The position numbers and the translations under genes are program-made. From Schistosoma mansoni (taxonomy: Eukaryota; Platyhelminthes; Trematoda; Strigeidida; Schistosomatidae), in assembly GCF_000237925.1 (NCBI RefSeq), contig NC_031496.1:7551801-7615800 (forward strand): a DNA stretch of 64,000 bases. Reading direction: 5' to 3'. The notes below the pieces were generated by a model. It searched no databases and was not told the DNA's origin. It saw only the letters and a program-made list of their open reading frames with translations. Shown here piece by piece: positions 34,209-44,385 of this stretch; position 1 is the first letter of the stretch; each line of letters starts with the position of its first letter.

Positions 34209-34498
34209 GGCAAGACTACAATTTATGGACGAACCAATCAGGTATAAGATAACAGGTTTCGGATTTTGGCATGTAATTCACTCATCCATTTGGCTAAATA
34301 TAGTTTTGGCATTATAGCTGATGTCAGTTCATGATCGAAACCCTCAAATCTAATTCCTAAACTTAACGACTAACTATAAATCATAATTCTAATTCCTCAC
34401 AGCAGTTTATAACCTTCATTTAGTCTTAATTATTCGGTGGACACTCTCATAATCATTTTAGCGTTGCTCAATGGTCGTCTATGAATTATAGTCTCACC
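34209..34498. mobile_element. Merlin-type MITE
   Basis: A 290-bp element with terminal inverted repeats (GGCAAGACTACAATTTATGG at the left; the complement of TATGAATTATAGTCTCACC at the right). The ends match the Merlin copies at 35190 and 43140, and the interior matches the MITE at 58369. No clear target duplication. Non-autonomous. Confidence 0.8.
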
Positions 34499-34499
34499 A

Positions 34500-34985
34500 A
34501 AAACACTCATGAACAATTTAGTAGCAGTGAAAATACATGAAAACCCTTTGAAATCTCTTGAAAAATCGATTCAATATTTATCATTAATAAGACTAAACAA
34601 AATTAAAACTGGTTTATCCCCCCCCCAATTGGATTAAAATATTTGAGTAATCAACGTTAACAAAATTAATTTATAAGCTCAATCGATTTCTATAAGTTTA
34701 TATAATATAAAGAAATTTTGTCAAAAGGGTGAATAAAAAAACTACATACCTCACAAGATATTGATGGATCGATTTTGGATATAGATTTATTGATTGCTTT
34801 AAACATTGTAAAAGTAACTAAGGCTACACACTACAAAAATGTAAGTAAAAAAAAACAAAAACAATATAAACATTGGAGTTACTAATATTACTAAAAATAC
34901 TCCTATTTTTTTATTGATACGACTGTAATAGAAGGAGATGAGCAAAAGGAATACATGTTTATTGTGAGCAGTTACATAGCGTTCA
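34500..34985. other. Intergenic AT-rich with a C run
   Basis: A run of C at about 34618-34626 and A-rich runs; otherwise nothing. Confidence 0.5.
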
Positions 34986-34989
34986 ATTA

Positions 34990-35181
34990 TCTGTTTGCAT
35001 ATTTCGATGTATTCTGCAATCTGAACTGTCTTCTCATCTGGTCTTCAAGTATTGTGATTACGCCATGCTTTTGCTGTATTGAAGCTCTTCACTCTGTTCG
35101 ACAACTTCGACGCCACTTCTGGCAACATACTACTTATTAGGAATCTTGTGAGTAGCATCCACTACAGTACCAGTAATAATA
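34990..35181 (+). repeat. Repeat E copy
   Basis: Shares a 150-base block with 54625-54780, including CAATCTGAACTGTCTTCTC and CAACATACT..TTA..AGGAATCTTGTGA. No ends or coding content recognised. It directly precedes a Merlin insertion. Confidence 0.7.
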
Positions 35182-35189
35182 ATATTAGT

Positions 35190-35961
35190 GGCGAGACTAT
35201 AATTTATGGACAAGACAATCAGAAGCACTTGAGGGATTTCAAGGTCACGGCGCCAATTTCAGTACCTGGTGCTCATGTACGATCGGTTCACAGAGAATTT
35301 TAGAGAAGACTTGACAATCAAGCGCCTACAATAAATGAGACTACTAAGAAGTTCCAGTATTTGTAATTACAGTAATTAAATGAATTGTAGACGTTGTACA
35401 GACTGCCATGATGTTGTCCTTCGATGTAATATATGTTGAAGGAAGACGTTTGCTAGAATAGGAACCTTTATCGCTCGTTCCAGATTGAGACTAAGACATA
35501 TGATAATAATTGTCGCCAACCGTATAATAAAAGCACCAGTAACATTGGCTGCAATAATCGAAGATGTTACTGAAGCTTCAGCTGCTCAGTGGTTTGAATA
35601 TTGTAGGGACATATCCATAATAGAAATGATAAACTTACACAACTAGACTAGACACAAACAATAATGAAGCTATGTGGTCGAGGCTGAGAGGGTTTTTGTG
35701 ACCTTATCATGGCTCCAGATACCAACTATTATGGAGCCATATGGATGAGTTCTTCTACCTTATACATTACGATTTTGGAACCTTTGAATCTTTTTCTAAC
35801 GTTGACAAGTAGTTGGACGATATGAAAGAAGTGTATCCACTTTAATTATTTGGTTTTGCATAACATATTATTGCTCTATGCTGACTGTTTACTTATTGGC
35901 TAACATTTCTGAAGGTCATATTAGATTCGTTCAAAGGTCGTCCATAAATTATAGTCTCATC
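35190..35961 (+). mobile_element. Merlin-type DNA transposon, internally deleted, copy 1
   Basis: A 772-bp element starting GGCGAGACTATAATTTATGG and ending in the inverted repeat, flanked by ATATTAGT and ATATTTGT (8-bp target duplication, 7 of 8 matching). The interior encodes CTDCHDVVLRCNIC, a stop, RKTFARIGTFIARSRLRLRH and a helix ending AAQWFEYCRDI. This is the zinc ribbon and helix-turn-helix start of an IS1016/IS1595-like (Merlin) transposase. The DDE catalytic part is absent. Nearly the same as the copy at 43140. Confidence 0.85.
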
Positions 35962-35974
35962 ATATTTGTAGTTC

Positions 35975-36245
35975 ATTTTTGCATTGGTTGTTTGAATCTT
36001 CCCATTGGTGTTTACGATCGCAATTGATCGATCTTTTATTGGCATGTGTGGGCTCTATGCGGATTACTTCAATATTACCTAAAGTCACAAGCATTATAAG
36101 TAGATATGATGGTGACTAGCACTGGAATCCGGGACGCGCGTTTATTCTCATTTGGGACCGGTCAGCTGGATGTACCTGCATCCCAGAGTTGATACTCACA
36201 CTGAAACTCGAATAATCATCACACAACTCAAGTATCCACTGCGGT
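35975..36245 (-). mobile_element. SM-alpha SINE, diverged
   Basis: The 3' part (GTTTGAATCTTCCCATTGG in reverse sense) lies at left, the ACTAGCACTGGAATCC block at 36115 and the head at right with poor boxes. The ribozyme has lost the G of GAAA and has a changed core, so it is inactive. Confidence 0.75.
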
Positions 36246-36419
36246 AAAAGTCAGTAGAATAAAGTTTGAACAAACTGTCAATCAAACCATACTATGGCTA
36301 AGAGTTTGATTACACCACTTAAAATCATTACTTACTCTTCAGGTTCGTAATCATCGAAGCTTTTTTCTTTTTATGAATCCTTTAATTTATCAATTATTTG
36401 TCTTATTTTATATTGAGAT

Positions 36420-36765
36420 CATAAATCAATCAGTGTTAGACCATCAGTGAAAACCTGAAAGCGCTGGCCGGTCGTTTTATCCTCGTATGAAACTCTTCGT
36501 TAGTGCTCAAATACGATTCCTCACGGGGGACTCGGTTGTCTGAGGTAGATACCTGTCTCTACCGGGCATAAATCGGATTCCACTAATAACGGCTTCTCAC
36601 TAGAACTTCGAGAATGGTCGATCAGCTTCGTGAACTGGTTGAAGTTAGACAATAACACCATTGGATGCCAGCTCAGTGGTCTAGAAGTTAAGTGTTCGGG
36701 CGCGAGGCCGAAGGTCTTGGGTTCGAGTCCCCCGCGAAGGATCGTAGATACACACAACCTCAATT
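36420..36765. mobile_element. Beta SINE fold-back pair
   Basis: A diverged minus copy (36420-36612, with the GAAGCCGTTATTAGTGG-type upstream part) meets a plus copy (36612-36765). The plus copy has an A-box-like GCTCAGTGGTCTAGAAGTTA (36670) and the B box GGGTTCGAGTCCC (36719-36731). It stops before the ribozyme, at 36755, where an LTR fragment begins. Confidence 0.75.
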
Positions 36766-36910
36766 GGGCAAATCTTGTACAAATGTTATTTTTTTATTTT
36801 ATGGTACGATGTGGTCTGTTTGATTGGTATATAAACCCAGTATGTTTGAGAATAATGGTTCATATTGCAGAGGCTGTTATTGGTGTTCTGGACTTAACTG
36901 GCTAGGCTAG
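36755..36910 (+). mobile_element. LTR fragment
   Basis: Has GGGCAAATCTTGTACAAATG (36766), GTGGTCTG and TATATAAACCCAGTATG (TATA box, 36827), the same order as at 47640-47800. The first part matches the cut LTR in the 1258-bp units. No coding part attached. Confidence 0.6.
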
Positions 36911-37193
36911 GCAGATATCAGAACTGATAAGTACTCAAGACTGCTCATAAGGCTTTGTGTATTATTGCTGTGATCGATAATTTACTCCTCTCTGATTGGT
37001 GGGGATCATCATGTCATATATATCAACTGGGCAAGAACGCACACACACTCACGCAACTCAATCGATATAACACTAATACCATCAAATAACCTACTTCAAT
37101 CCCTTTTAAATCTCATCAAAAGGATTTATCATTTCATATATGGTAAAACATTTAATTTGAAAAAGAATGTTTTACTGAAATAACCCAACTGAC

Positions 37194-37318
37194 TTGATCA
37201 CGAAATGGTCCAATATATTCACAGATATCAATTAATTTTTCTTGAAAACTTTCAAGTTTACCATAGTCCAGAAACAGTGACATGATGGAATTATAAAATT
37301 TCAGACACGTTCCACATA
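37194..37318 (-). CDS. Saposin B-type domain exon of an unidentified host gene
   Basis: On the minus strand an acceptor (polypyrimidine run then TGTTTTAG) precedes 125 coding bases reading CGTCLKFYNSIMSLFLDYGK, then LESFQEKLIDICEYIGPFRD. The C-x2-C start, the amphipathic helix, and the third Cys in LIDIC followed by a helix break are the pattern of the first half of a saposin B (lipid-interacting, disulfide-bonded) domain. A donor GTCAGT follows at 37188-37193. Flukes have many secreted saposin-like proteins made from short exons of this kind. The second half of the domain and the rest of the gene were not found nearby. A decayed duplicate is possible, but the exon is open and the three cysteines are kept. 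Confidence 0.65.
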
Positions 37319-37459
37319 CTAAAACAGAGATATAGAAATAATAATTCACAAAATATGAATTATTGATGTAAACAATGAAATGAGTGCTATAGAACTTCGG
37401 GGGGGGGGAATAAATATCCCCTAAATACAGAATAAAATTACTGACTAAATTAGTCATAC

Positions 37460-38710
37460 AACAAGAATTAGATACAAATAAAGTTTATATTAGGCTGGCT
37501 TTAATTTTCTAGAGAATCATAAAAATATAAACAGCCCACTTCGAAGGTTAACCTTAAAGTAAACACTTATTTTATGATTACAGTGGTAGGCTTGTGTAGA
37601 GTAGTCTATTCAAAGATCATTCACATCTCAAGTTAACCTTGGTTGGATAAACATGGAAAATCTGGAAACATTTGTTAGGCATTTCGTACCTTTATAGGAA
37701 TTCCCAGAAGTGAGAACTAACGAACTTCAGATTGTCTCGGAACCGTTGAGTTAAAATCAATTACTTTGCCAATTCCAGCTTCATGGAATTTATGGAAGTG
37801 CAGCAATATCATTCATTCCACAGGCGATAAGTGTCTTATGTCCATATTTGAATTCTACAGGTTACAGCTTCTCACCAAAACATATGAAGCTCTTCTCAAC
37901 GTTATCTATTGATTAAAATACGTTTGTTGACGATCGAAGGCTTGTGCCAATTATTAAGTTTGAAAACAGCTCACATCATGAACTAGCTTAAGTCAAACAA
38001 CCATTAAAACGCCAAGAGAATTCTGAAAGGTTATTTCAGCCCTTGTCAGAGAATCCTCCTCAGTACACAACCAAAACACATTTCATATGTTTAAATTCAT
38101 CATAAGGATGATTTCGATATTTTTGCTCATGCACAGAACGAAAAAACAAACTTTTAAAATACTTTGACTACAAATTCATTTTAATCTACGAAAACTTGCC
38201 TCTTTCTTCCATATCATCGAACAGACCATAACTCAAGAATTCTCTAGGGGCTTCTTAGTTAATATTTAACTTTGCTATATCAGGGACAACCTGTATTTTA
38301 TTTGTCTACTAACACGTTTTTTTCTATTGTTATAAAATTTAAGATTTAGTATATTATTGAATCATCCAGTACATGACTTTTTCTATCCTTCTATCTTGCA
38401 TCCGGACTAGATGCACTTCCCGTAACTCATCTCATTATATAACTCGTAGAAATCAATCTCTATAATTCTTATATTTACGATGCTGTGTAATTTGAGTACA
38501 AATTTCACAAACAGAAAACAACAGTTCAAATAACTTGTTGGAATGGATAAAGTGTAAAACTGTCTTAATGTCCATTAGTTCGTGCATGTAGGTCTGTCAA
38601 ACTCAATCTTTTGGTTATGAAAGATAAAATTCTTGTGTCCCGCTTTGCAGCCTTCAGTAGATTACATTCATTAATAAGTTCGGAATGTCATCTTTCAGCA
38701 TACAGTTTAA
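37460..38710. other. AT-rich, possibly intron or upstream DNA of the saposin-type exon
   Basis: No second exon with good splice signals could be supported. On the minus strand this lies upstream of the exon. A run of nine G occurs at about 37400, just before this stretch. Confidence 0.4.
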
Positions 38711-38714
38711 TATG

Positions 38715-39036
38715 GTTGAGATCATGAGTCAATTGAAGCTAGACCACCACGGAAAACCTGGAAGTACTGGACGGCCGTTTCGACCCATTGTGGGGCTCCT
38801 CAGCTGTGCGCATTCATGATCCCACCTCACAGGATTCGAACCCAGGACCTACTAGTCTCGCGCGCGAGCACTTAACCTCTAGACCACTGAGTCGGCCGGC
38901 ATCCCACGATGTTATTGTCTAACCTCAACCAATTCACGAAATTGCTTCCAGGTTTTCCGCGGTGGTCTAGCTTCAATTGGCTAATGATCTCAACCATATA
39001 AAATTACTAAAATCTCCACGAAACCCCCTTCTGATA
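38715..39036. mobile_element. Beta SINE fold-back pair
   Basis: A nearly complete minus copy (38715-38944) has the B box GGATTCGAACCCAG in reverse at 38831, the A-box region and a ribozyme with CTGAGGA and GAAA present (one mismatch in stem II). At 38944 it switches to the plus tail (CTTCCAGGTTTTCCGCGGTG..) to 39036. The switch point corresponds to a few bases after the ribozyme cleavage site. Confidence 0.85.
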
Positions 39037-39525
39037 CAGTTTCATGCATGCTCTTAATCTATAACTGTTCAAGATATAAATTTTTTTGGATTTACTAATA
39101 CAATCAATCACATATTATAATAATCATTAAGAAAGTGATGGATTGAAAAATATCTGTGAACAGATAACTGATGGGTCAGTAAACCAAAGAAATCTTTCTC
39201 AAATGACGATAGGATAGATTAATTTAAATCTGTAGCATGGATGAGATATGCAATATAAGTAGTAAATACACGCTCAAATTGTTTCAAATATTTTACATAT
39301 TCAGGTGTTAGATACTTTCCTAAAATTAATGGTCTCTAAAAGCTTTCATTATGTTTTAATTTGTGAATCAGTTATACATACAGATTATCCAGAACGATCA
39401 AGTATGTCATCCATAATCTATTCAGATTTACACATGCGTAGATAAAAACAAAATTGTACAAAGCGATGGATTATCAAATTTCACAAGATGCGTCACGGAA
39501 TAACGTTACTTAGACAACCAAAGAT
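39037..39525. other. Intergenic AT-rich, nothing seen
   Basis: No recognised feature. Confidence 0.5.
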
Positions 39526-39529
39526 TAGG

Positions 39530-39685
39530 CTCTTTTTGTGATGTCTAAAATTATTTGGTCCGACCACCGATGAGGTTGCAGATGAGGTTTTCTGTCAAAT
39601 CCTGTTCTAGAACAAAAGAGTTGCCTATTGCTTCCTGGTATTCAATGGTAACCGAACATCAGTCCGTGATGTAAACTATAAAATA
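39530..39685 (+). repeat. Old beta SINE tail
   Basis: The blocks GTTCTAGAACAAAAGAG and GCTTCCTGGTATTCAATGGT follow the order of the beta ribozyme and tail. Strongly diverged. Confidence 0.5.
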
Positions 39686-39998
39686 CTACTGATAATAAAT
39701 AAGAACTCTCGTCTAAATTAGAGCGAATAGTTTCACAGTATTTGAGCGCCGAGTTGATGTAAGACATTAAATAGGAATAATATATTTGTAAAATCTCAGC
39801 GAATGAATTTTAATTAAATCCAACGTTTCGCCTGGCAATCTGGTCCAAACTTTTTCAAAGAATTATAATCAAACATCAAAATTATCGAATATAAATAGGT
39901 AGTACATGGTTCTCCGGGTTCATTATACACTGAATAGGTCATCCAATCAACGTTAACAATAAGTCCCAGAGTGAACATCAACTCTGAGATGCAAGTAC

Positions 39999-40043
39999 AT
40001 CCAGCTGACGAGTCCCAAATAGGACGAAACACGAATCCTGGAT
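39999..40043 (+). ncRNA. SM-alpha hammerhead ribozyme, complete core
   Basis: Stem I ATCCAG (39999-40004) pairs with CTGGAT (40038-40043). The core is CTGACGA (40005-40011), stem II GTCC-CAAATA-GGAC, then GAAA (40026-40029). The triplet before the cut is ATC in place of the usual GTC, which still fits the N-U-H rule. Confidence 0.85.
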
Positions 40044-40472
40044 TCTACTGCTAGCCACTATCCATCTCTGCTTACTAAACTAGGTATGTTTAAGAGATAT
40101 GTGATATGAAGTGATGAGTGTTCATATGACATATTGTATAGAAAAACGTAAGAGGTGAGAGGAGAAAATTACATTCACATTATATATTGTCTCTTATCAG
40201 TGAATTTATAAGGAAACATACAATTTGTAATATATGTGATATCAATCATATCTGTCACAGTATGTATAAAATGAAGATAATTAAACAAAATAAAAATATA
40301 AAAGGTGTAATTTGAAGAGTGTAATTTTGAAACTGTATGTATGTGTCATTTTCAATGTTCCAGTTAATTGTTTAACAAATTCCGATAAGACAACTGATTA
40401 GAATCATTGAATGCAATTGTTGTCATTTTAGATAATACGAATTAGATAAAAAACATTAAGGAGTTCAGGTTT

Positions 40473-40895
40473 TTACTTATTAATGATTAGCTGCCATGGC
40501 ACTGCTAATTGTATTCCATTCCTCCTATTAATATTGTTTGGATTAACCCAAATGTATAGGGCTTCAGCTGTTTGCCTTTCCTTGTAAGAATTGAAATCTT
40601 TTTGAAGGATTTTTGTGTGAACGAAATCAATTGTATGACCCGATTCTATCGAGTGTAATGCTATCGCTGATTTGTTTTCCAGTTTCCTTATATCATCTGA
40701 GGATTTAGGAATGTGTTTCAAGCATTGTTTGTGTTCCTTCACCCTCACATTCAGTTGTCTTGATGTTTCACCTACATACGTTGCATTACAGTCACTACAT
40801 TTGATTTCATAGACACAATTTTGTTGTTCTTCTTTATGTATTGGATCTTTAATTCTTACTAATTTTGATCTTAGAGTATTGTTTGCTCGAAAAAA
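40473..40895 (-). mobile_element. Penelope-like element C-terminus with GIY-YIG endonuclease
   Basis: On the minus strand the reading runs from RANNTLRSKLVRIKDP near 40890, through CVYEIKCSDCNATYVGETSR (the GIY and YIG strands as VYEI and TYVGETSRQ), RVKEHKQCLKH (catalytic Arg region), KSAIALHSIESGHTIDF and ERQTAEALYIWVNPN (catalytic Glu), ending at 40473. Penelope-like elements encode reverse transcriptase followed by this endonuclease. The reverse transcriptase is missing: sequence switches to the inverted arm at about 40895. The remaining frame is open throughout, so the copy is young but truncated. Confidence 0.9.
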
Positions 40896-41209
40896 ATACT
40901 CTTATATTTTGATTATTTAAGAGCCTGATGATGAAGTTATTGAAAACAATTGTTCGCTCAAATATTGTTCATTTTTGTTCATTTTATACATACTGTGACA
41001 GATATGATTGATATCACATATATTACAAATTGTATGTTTCCTTATAAATTCACTGATAAGAGACAATATATAATGTGAATGTAATTTTCTCCTCTCACCT
41101 CTTACGTTTTTCTATACAATATGTCATATGAACACTCATCACTTCATATCACATATCTCTTAAACATACCTAGTTTAGTAAGCAGAGATGGATAGTGGCT
41201 AGCAGTAGA

Positions 41210-41254
41210 ATCCAGGATTCGTGTTTCGTCCTATTTGGGACTCGTCAGCTGGAT
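41210..41254 (-). ncRNA. SM-alpha hammerhead ribozyme, mirror copy
   Basis: The reverse complement of the ribozyme at 39999-40043, with identical core (TCGTCAG at 41242-41248 on plus, TTTC at 41224-41227). It lies in the other arm of the palindrome. Confidence 0.85.
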
Positions 41255-41387
41255 GTACTTGCATCTCAGAGTTGATGTTCACTCTGGGACTTATTGTTAA
41301 CGTTGATTGGATGACCTATTCAGTGTATAATGAACCCGGAGAACCATGTACTACCTATTTATATTCGATAATTTTGATGTTTGATTA

Positions 41388-41432
41388 TAATTCTTTGAAA
41401 AAGTTTGGACCAGATTGCCAGGCGAAACGTTG
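41388..41432 (+). ncRNA. Penelope-type hammerhead relic
   Basis: TTTGAAAAAGTTTGGACCAG then ATTGCCAGGCGAAACGTTGG has the form of the Penelope-like ribozyme. Stem II GTTTGG/CCAGGC and GAAAC are kept, but the CTGANGA core has drifted to TTTGAAAA. The same relic is at about 39818-39862 in reverse. Confidence 0.55.
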
Positions 41433-41494
41433 GATTTAATTAAAATTCATTCGCTGAGATTTTACAAATATATTATATTCCTATTTAATGTCCT

Positions 41495-42135
41495 ACTAAT
41501 AATAAGTTGATAAAATTTATCTGCTGAATAATAAACAACATCTTATCATCTAAGGTTTATTAATCAACTATTATTAATCCTTAATAATCATAATTTAACA
41601 TAAGATTATCAATTTCAGATGTTTACAGTCGGAATCTAACTAATTACTGATTGTGTTGGAATTCAATTATGCAAATATATGTCTTTATATTAATTGGGTA
41701 CAGTTGGTAATGATGAAGTCAGTATATCAGTAGATATACCGAAATTGAAAGTATCAAAATTGTTTCATGGAAAAATTCATATACCTAACATATAACCATG
41801 GTAACTATTTTGAATTCTTATATCAAATAGTCAAATCATATCTTTATAAAACAATAATTTTATTTAATACTGATAGAAAACTAATATATAAAAGGTGAAT
41901 GTAAATCTAAACTGAATTCAGTATTTGTAAAGTTTCTTTAGTTATAACTAGATTGCATTTGCATATAAATGAATGTTAAATCATGGTCATCTGACTAAAA
42001 TGGTAAAATATTTATGTAAATTGTTTTATGGCAATTGAGAAACTAAACTAAAACAAGGTATCTTGCTTGCTGTTACACATGATATTGTATCTATTCTGTT
42101 ATTTACACGTATCTGGAGTGATTTATAATTGATTG
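41495..42135. other. Intergenic AT-rich, nothing seen
   Basis: No recognised feature. Confidence 0.5.
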
Positions 42136-42139
42136 ATAG

Positions 42140-42270
42140 ATCCCGCTAGGCGGGATCGTGGATGCGCACTGCTGAAGAGTCCCACAATAGGACGAAACGG
42201 CTGTCCAGTGCTTCTATGTTTTCGACGGTGATCTAGCTTCAATCGACTAGTGATCTTAACTATAAAATTA
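42140..42270 (+). mobile_element. Beta SINE, 5'-truncated, ribozyme and tail
   Basis: Begins just after the B box (CCCGCTAGGCGGGATCGTGG) and runs to CTTCAATCGACTAGTGATCT. The tRNA-like head is missing. Confidence 0.85.
42166..42211 (+). ncRNA. Beta-family hammerhead ribozyme, complete core
   Basis: Stem I GCACTG (42166-42171) pairs with CAGTGC (42206-42211). The core is CTGAAGA (42172-42178), stem II GTCC-CACAATA-GGAC, then GAAA (42194-42197), and the cleavage triplet GTC (42203-42205). This is the best-preserved beta ribozyme of the window. Confidence 0.85.
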
Positions 42271-43130
42271 AAACTGTTGAATTACAGTTTACAGTATCTA
42301 CAGACTATGAGTAGAATCCATTTCATTAACGTAGAAAGTATAACTGATATGCATATTATTACGTACATTGATAGATCACTGTTTTATGACCACTGTCACA
42401 GTTTTCTAGTCCTTTAGTTCTGTATACATTCTATCTACCAGGTTGTAATATGGTTATTATTCTAAGTGACTCAAAATCCCTTTTACTATATTTCAATGTA
42501 CTCTTGAAAAAACTGATCGTTACGGTTGGATTCGATCACGTTTCGCCTACTTCACAGTCAGGGACATTACCACTTATCTATTACAACCACGAATGACCAT
42601 CTGAAAGAAAAAAACAGATGCATTTACAATTGAGTGACCACTGATTAGTAACCAGTTCTATGTATAATATGCATTCCTTATTGTTGATCAGATTATATCA
42701 ACCAAGTTAATCTAATAACTCAATGGTAGTATCTCTAACTGTGAAGTGCATGGCAAGAGATCTAATTGTATAAGAATGATCAGTTCTTCCAAGAATACAA
42801 GTATACCTTGGTGATGAGTGCCAAATAAAATGTAACCTAAGTTTAGGGTTTTCTTATCGGTTACCTTTAACCACCACCTTAAAACATTCGATTATCTGTT
42901 TATGGAACTTTCTTTTCTCTAAAACATTAAACATTGATTCATACGTTTATTTTGTTGGTGTATTAAATTTCAAGATCTTAAATTTCTATTTTGAAATTGA
43001 TCAAAATAAACCAAATTTATGTTTCAGATGATTTAAATTTACACAGGAAATGATCTTTATTAGTTCTAAATTATTTGTATTAGCTCAAATTATGATGTGG
43101 AAATGAATTCGACAAATATTAATCAAAAGA
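42271..43130. other. Intergenic AT-rich, nothing firm
   Basis: The block near 42510-42560 (CGGTTGGATTCGATCACG then TTTCGCCTACTTCACAGTCAG) could be an old Penelope-type end, with GAAACGTG-like sequence on the minus strand, but this is weak. Confidence 0.35.
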
Positions 43131-43139
43131 TGAATGAAA

Positions 43140-43912
43140 GGCGAGATTATAATTTATGGACAAGACAATCAGAAAGCGTTTGAGGGACTTCAAGGCCCCG
43201 GCGCCGATTTTAGTTCCTGATGCTCATGTACGATCGGTTCACAGAGAATTATAGAGAAGACTTGACAATCAAGCGCCTACAATAAATGAGACTACTAAGA
43301 AGTTCCAGTATTTGTAATTACAGTAATTAAATGAATTGTAGACGTTGTACAGACTGCCATGATGTTGTCCTTCGATGTAATATATGTTGAAGGAAGACGT
43401 TTGCTAGAATAGGAACCTTTATCGCTCGTTCCAGATTGAGACTAAGACATATGATAATAATTGTCGCCAACCGTATAATAAAAGCACCAGTAACATTGGC
43501 TGCAATAATCGAAGATGTTACTGAAGCTTCAGCTGCTCAGTGGTTTGAATATTGTAGGGACATATCCATAATAGAAATGATAAAGTTACACAACTAGACT
43601 AGACACAAACAATAATGAAGCTATGTGGTCGAGGCTGAGAGGGTTTTTGTGACCTTATCATGGCTCCAGATACCAACTATTATGGAGCCATATGGATGAG
43701 TTCTTCTACCTTATACATTACGATTTTGGAACCTTTGAATCTTTTTCTAACGTTGACAAGTAGTTGGACGATATGAAAGAAGTGTATCCACTTTAATTAT
43801 TTGGTTTTGCATAACATATTATTGCTCTATGCTGACTGTTTACTTATTGGCTAACATTTCTGAAGGTCATATTAGATTCGTTCAAAGGTCGTCCATAAAT
43901 TATAATCTCGCC
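43140..43912 (+). mobile_element. Merlin-type DNA transposon, internally deleted, copy 2
   Basis: A 773-bp element that is nearly the same as 35190-35961, flanked by GAATGAAA and GAATGATA (8-bp duplication, 7 of 8 matching). The ends GGCGAG / CTCGCC are perfect here. It retains the same zinc-ribbon and helix segment with a stop after the second Cys pair (C-N-I-C then TGA), so both copies descend from an already defective source. It must have moved by transposase supplied from elsewhere. Confidence 0.88.
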
Positions 43913-43919
43913 GAATGAT

Positions 43920-44185
43920 AAATCTAATTAAAGAAATATATTCGTTTAACGAGCATTAACTAAGTAGAGTTAGTAAGTATTTATCATAGTGTAACATTAA
44001 CTGACAAACCGATGAGAAGCCAAGGAGTAGTAGACAACCGTCCTTTTTTAGTATGAGCCTTAAAAGTGAAAACAAATAAACCTAACGAAACTCGATCACA
44101 AAACTTCCATATATAAATCCGCTAACTATCTCTACAAACACATACTTTAATCAAAATGGGAGTTTGTGGAGTTTGTAGTAATTTC
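43920..44185. other. Intergenic, nothing seen
   Basis: No recognised feature. Confidence 0.5.
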
Positions 44186-44194
44186 GGTAGTGGA

Positions 44195-44385
44195 ATTCAT
44201 CAGTCGAACTAAGCTAATGGTTAAGTGTTCGCACGCGAGACCGAAGATTCTGGATTCGAGTCCCACGTGCGGGATTGCAGTCGCACACTGTTGAGAAGTC
44301 CCATACTAGGATGAAACGGCCGTCCAGTGTTTTTAGGTTTTCAGTGGTGGTTTAGCTTGGATCGACTAATGAATTCAACTATTAA
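44195..44385 (+). mobile_element. Beta SINE, nearly full, ribozyme decayed
   Basis: A-box-like AGCTAATGGTTAAGTGTTCG (44212), B box GGATTCGAGTCCC (44253), ribozyme region 44283-44330 with TTGAGAA in place of CTGANGA, and tail to GACTAATGAATTCAAC. Ribozyme inactive. Confidence 0.8.

Larger units (their letters stand above)
39767..41490. repeat. Palindrome: Penelope-like ends plus SM-alpha ribozyme, around a GIY-YIG frame
   Basis: The left arm is about 39767-40272 and the right arm about 40975-41490, almost exact reverse complements. For instance the same 72-codon frame appears at 39814-40032 (minus) and 41221-41439 (plus). Each arm contains, from outside in, a Penelope-type end with CCAGGCGAAACGTTGG, a stretch with GTACTACCTA, and an SM-alpha ribozyme block. 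The region between the arms holds the end of a Penelope-like protein on the minus strand. Inverted flanking repeats are a known form of Penelope-like insertions. Confidence 0.85.

Noticed and set aside
36660-36735. tRNA-like segment with A and B boxes
   Set aside because: It belongs to the beta SINE head. The arms do not form a full cloverleaf with an acceptor stem, so it is not called as a tRNA gene. The same holds for the boxes at 45900, 47200, 53600, 56680, 62215 and 62710.
39814-40032. 72-codon frame repeated at 41221-41439
   Set aside because: It is kept only because the palindrome arms are the same; it runs across a SINE ribozyme and a Penelope end and is not a plausible protein.
40918-40965. 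CTGATGATG block resembling a Penelope hammerhead
   Set aside because: The core start is present, but no GAAA follows at the right distance and stem II is poor.
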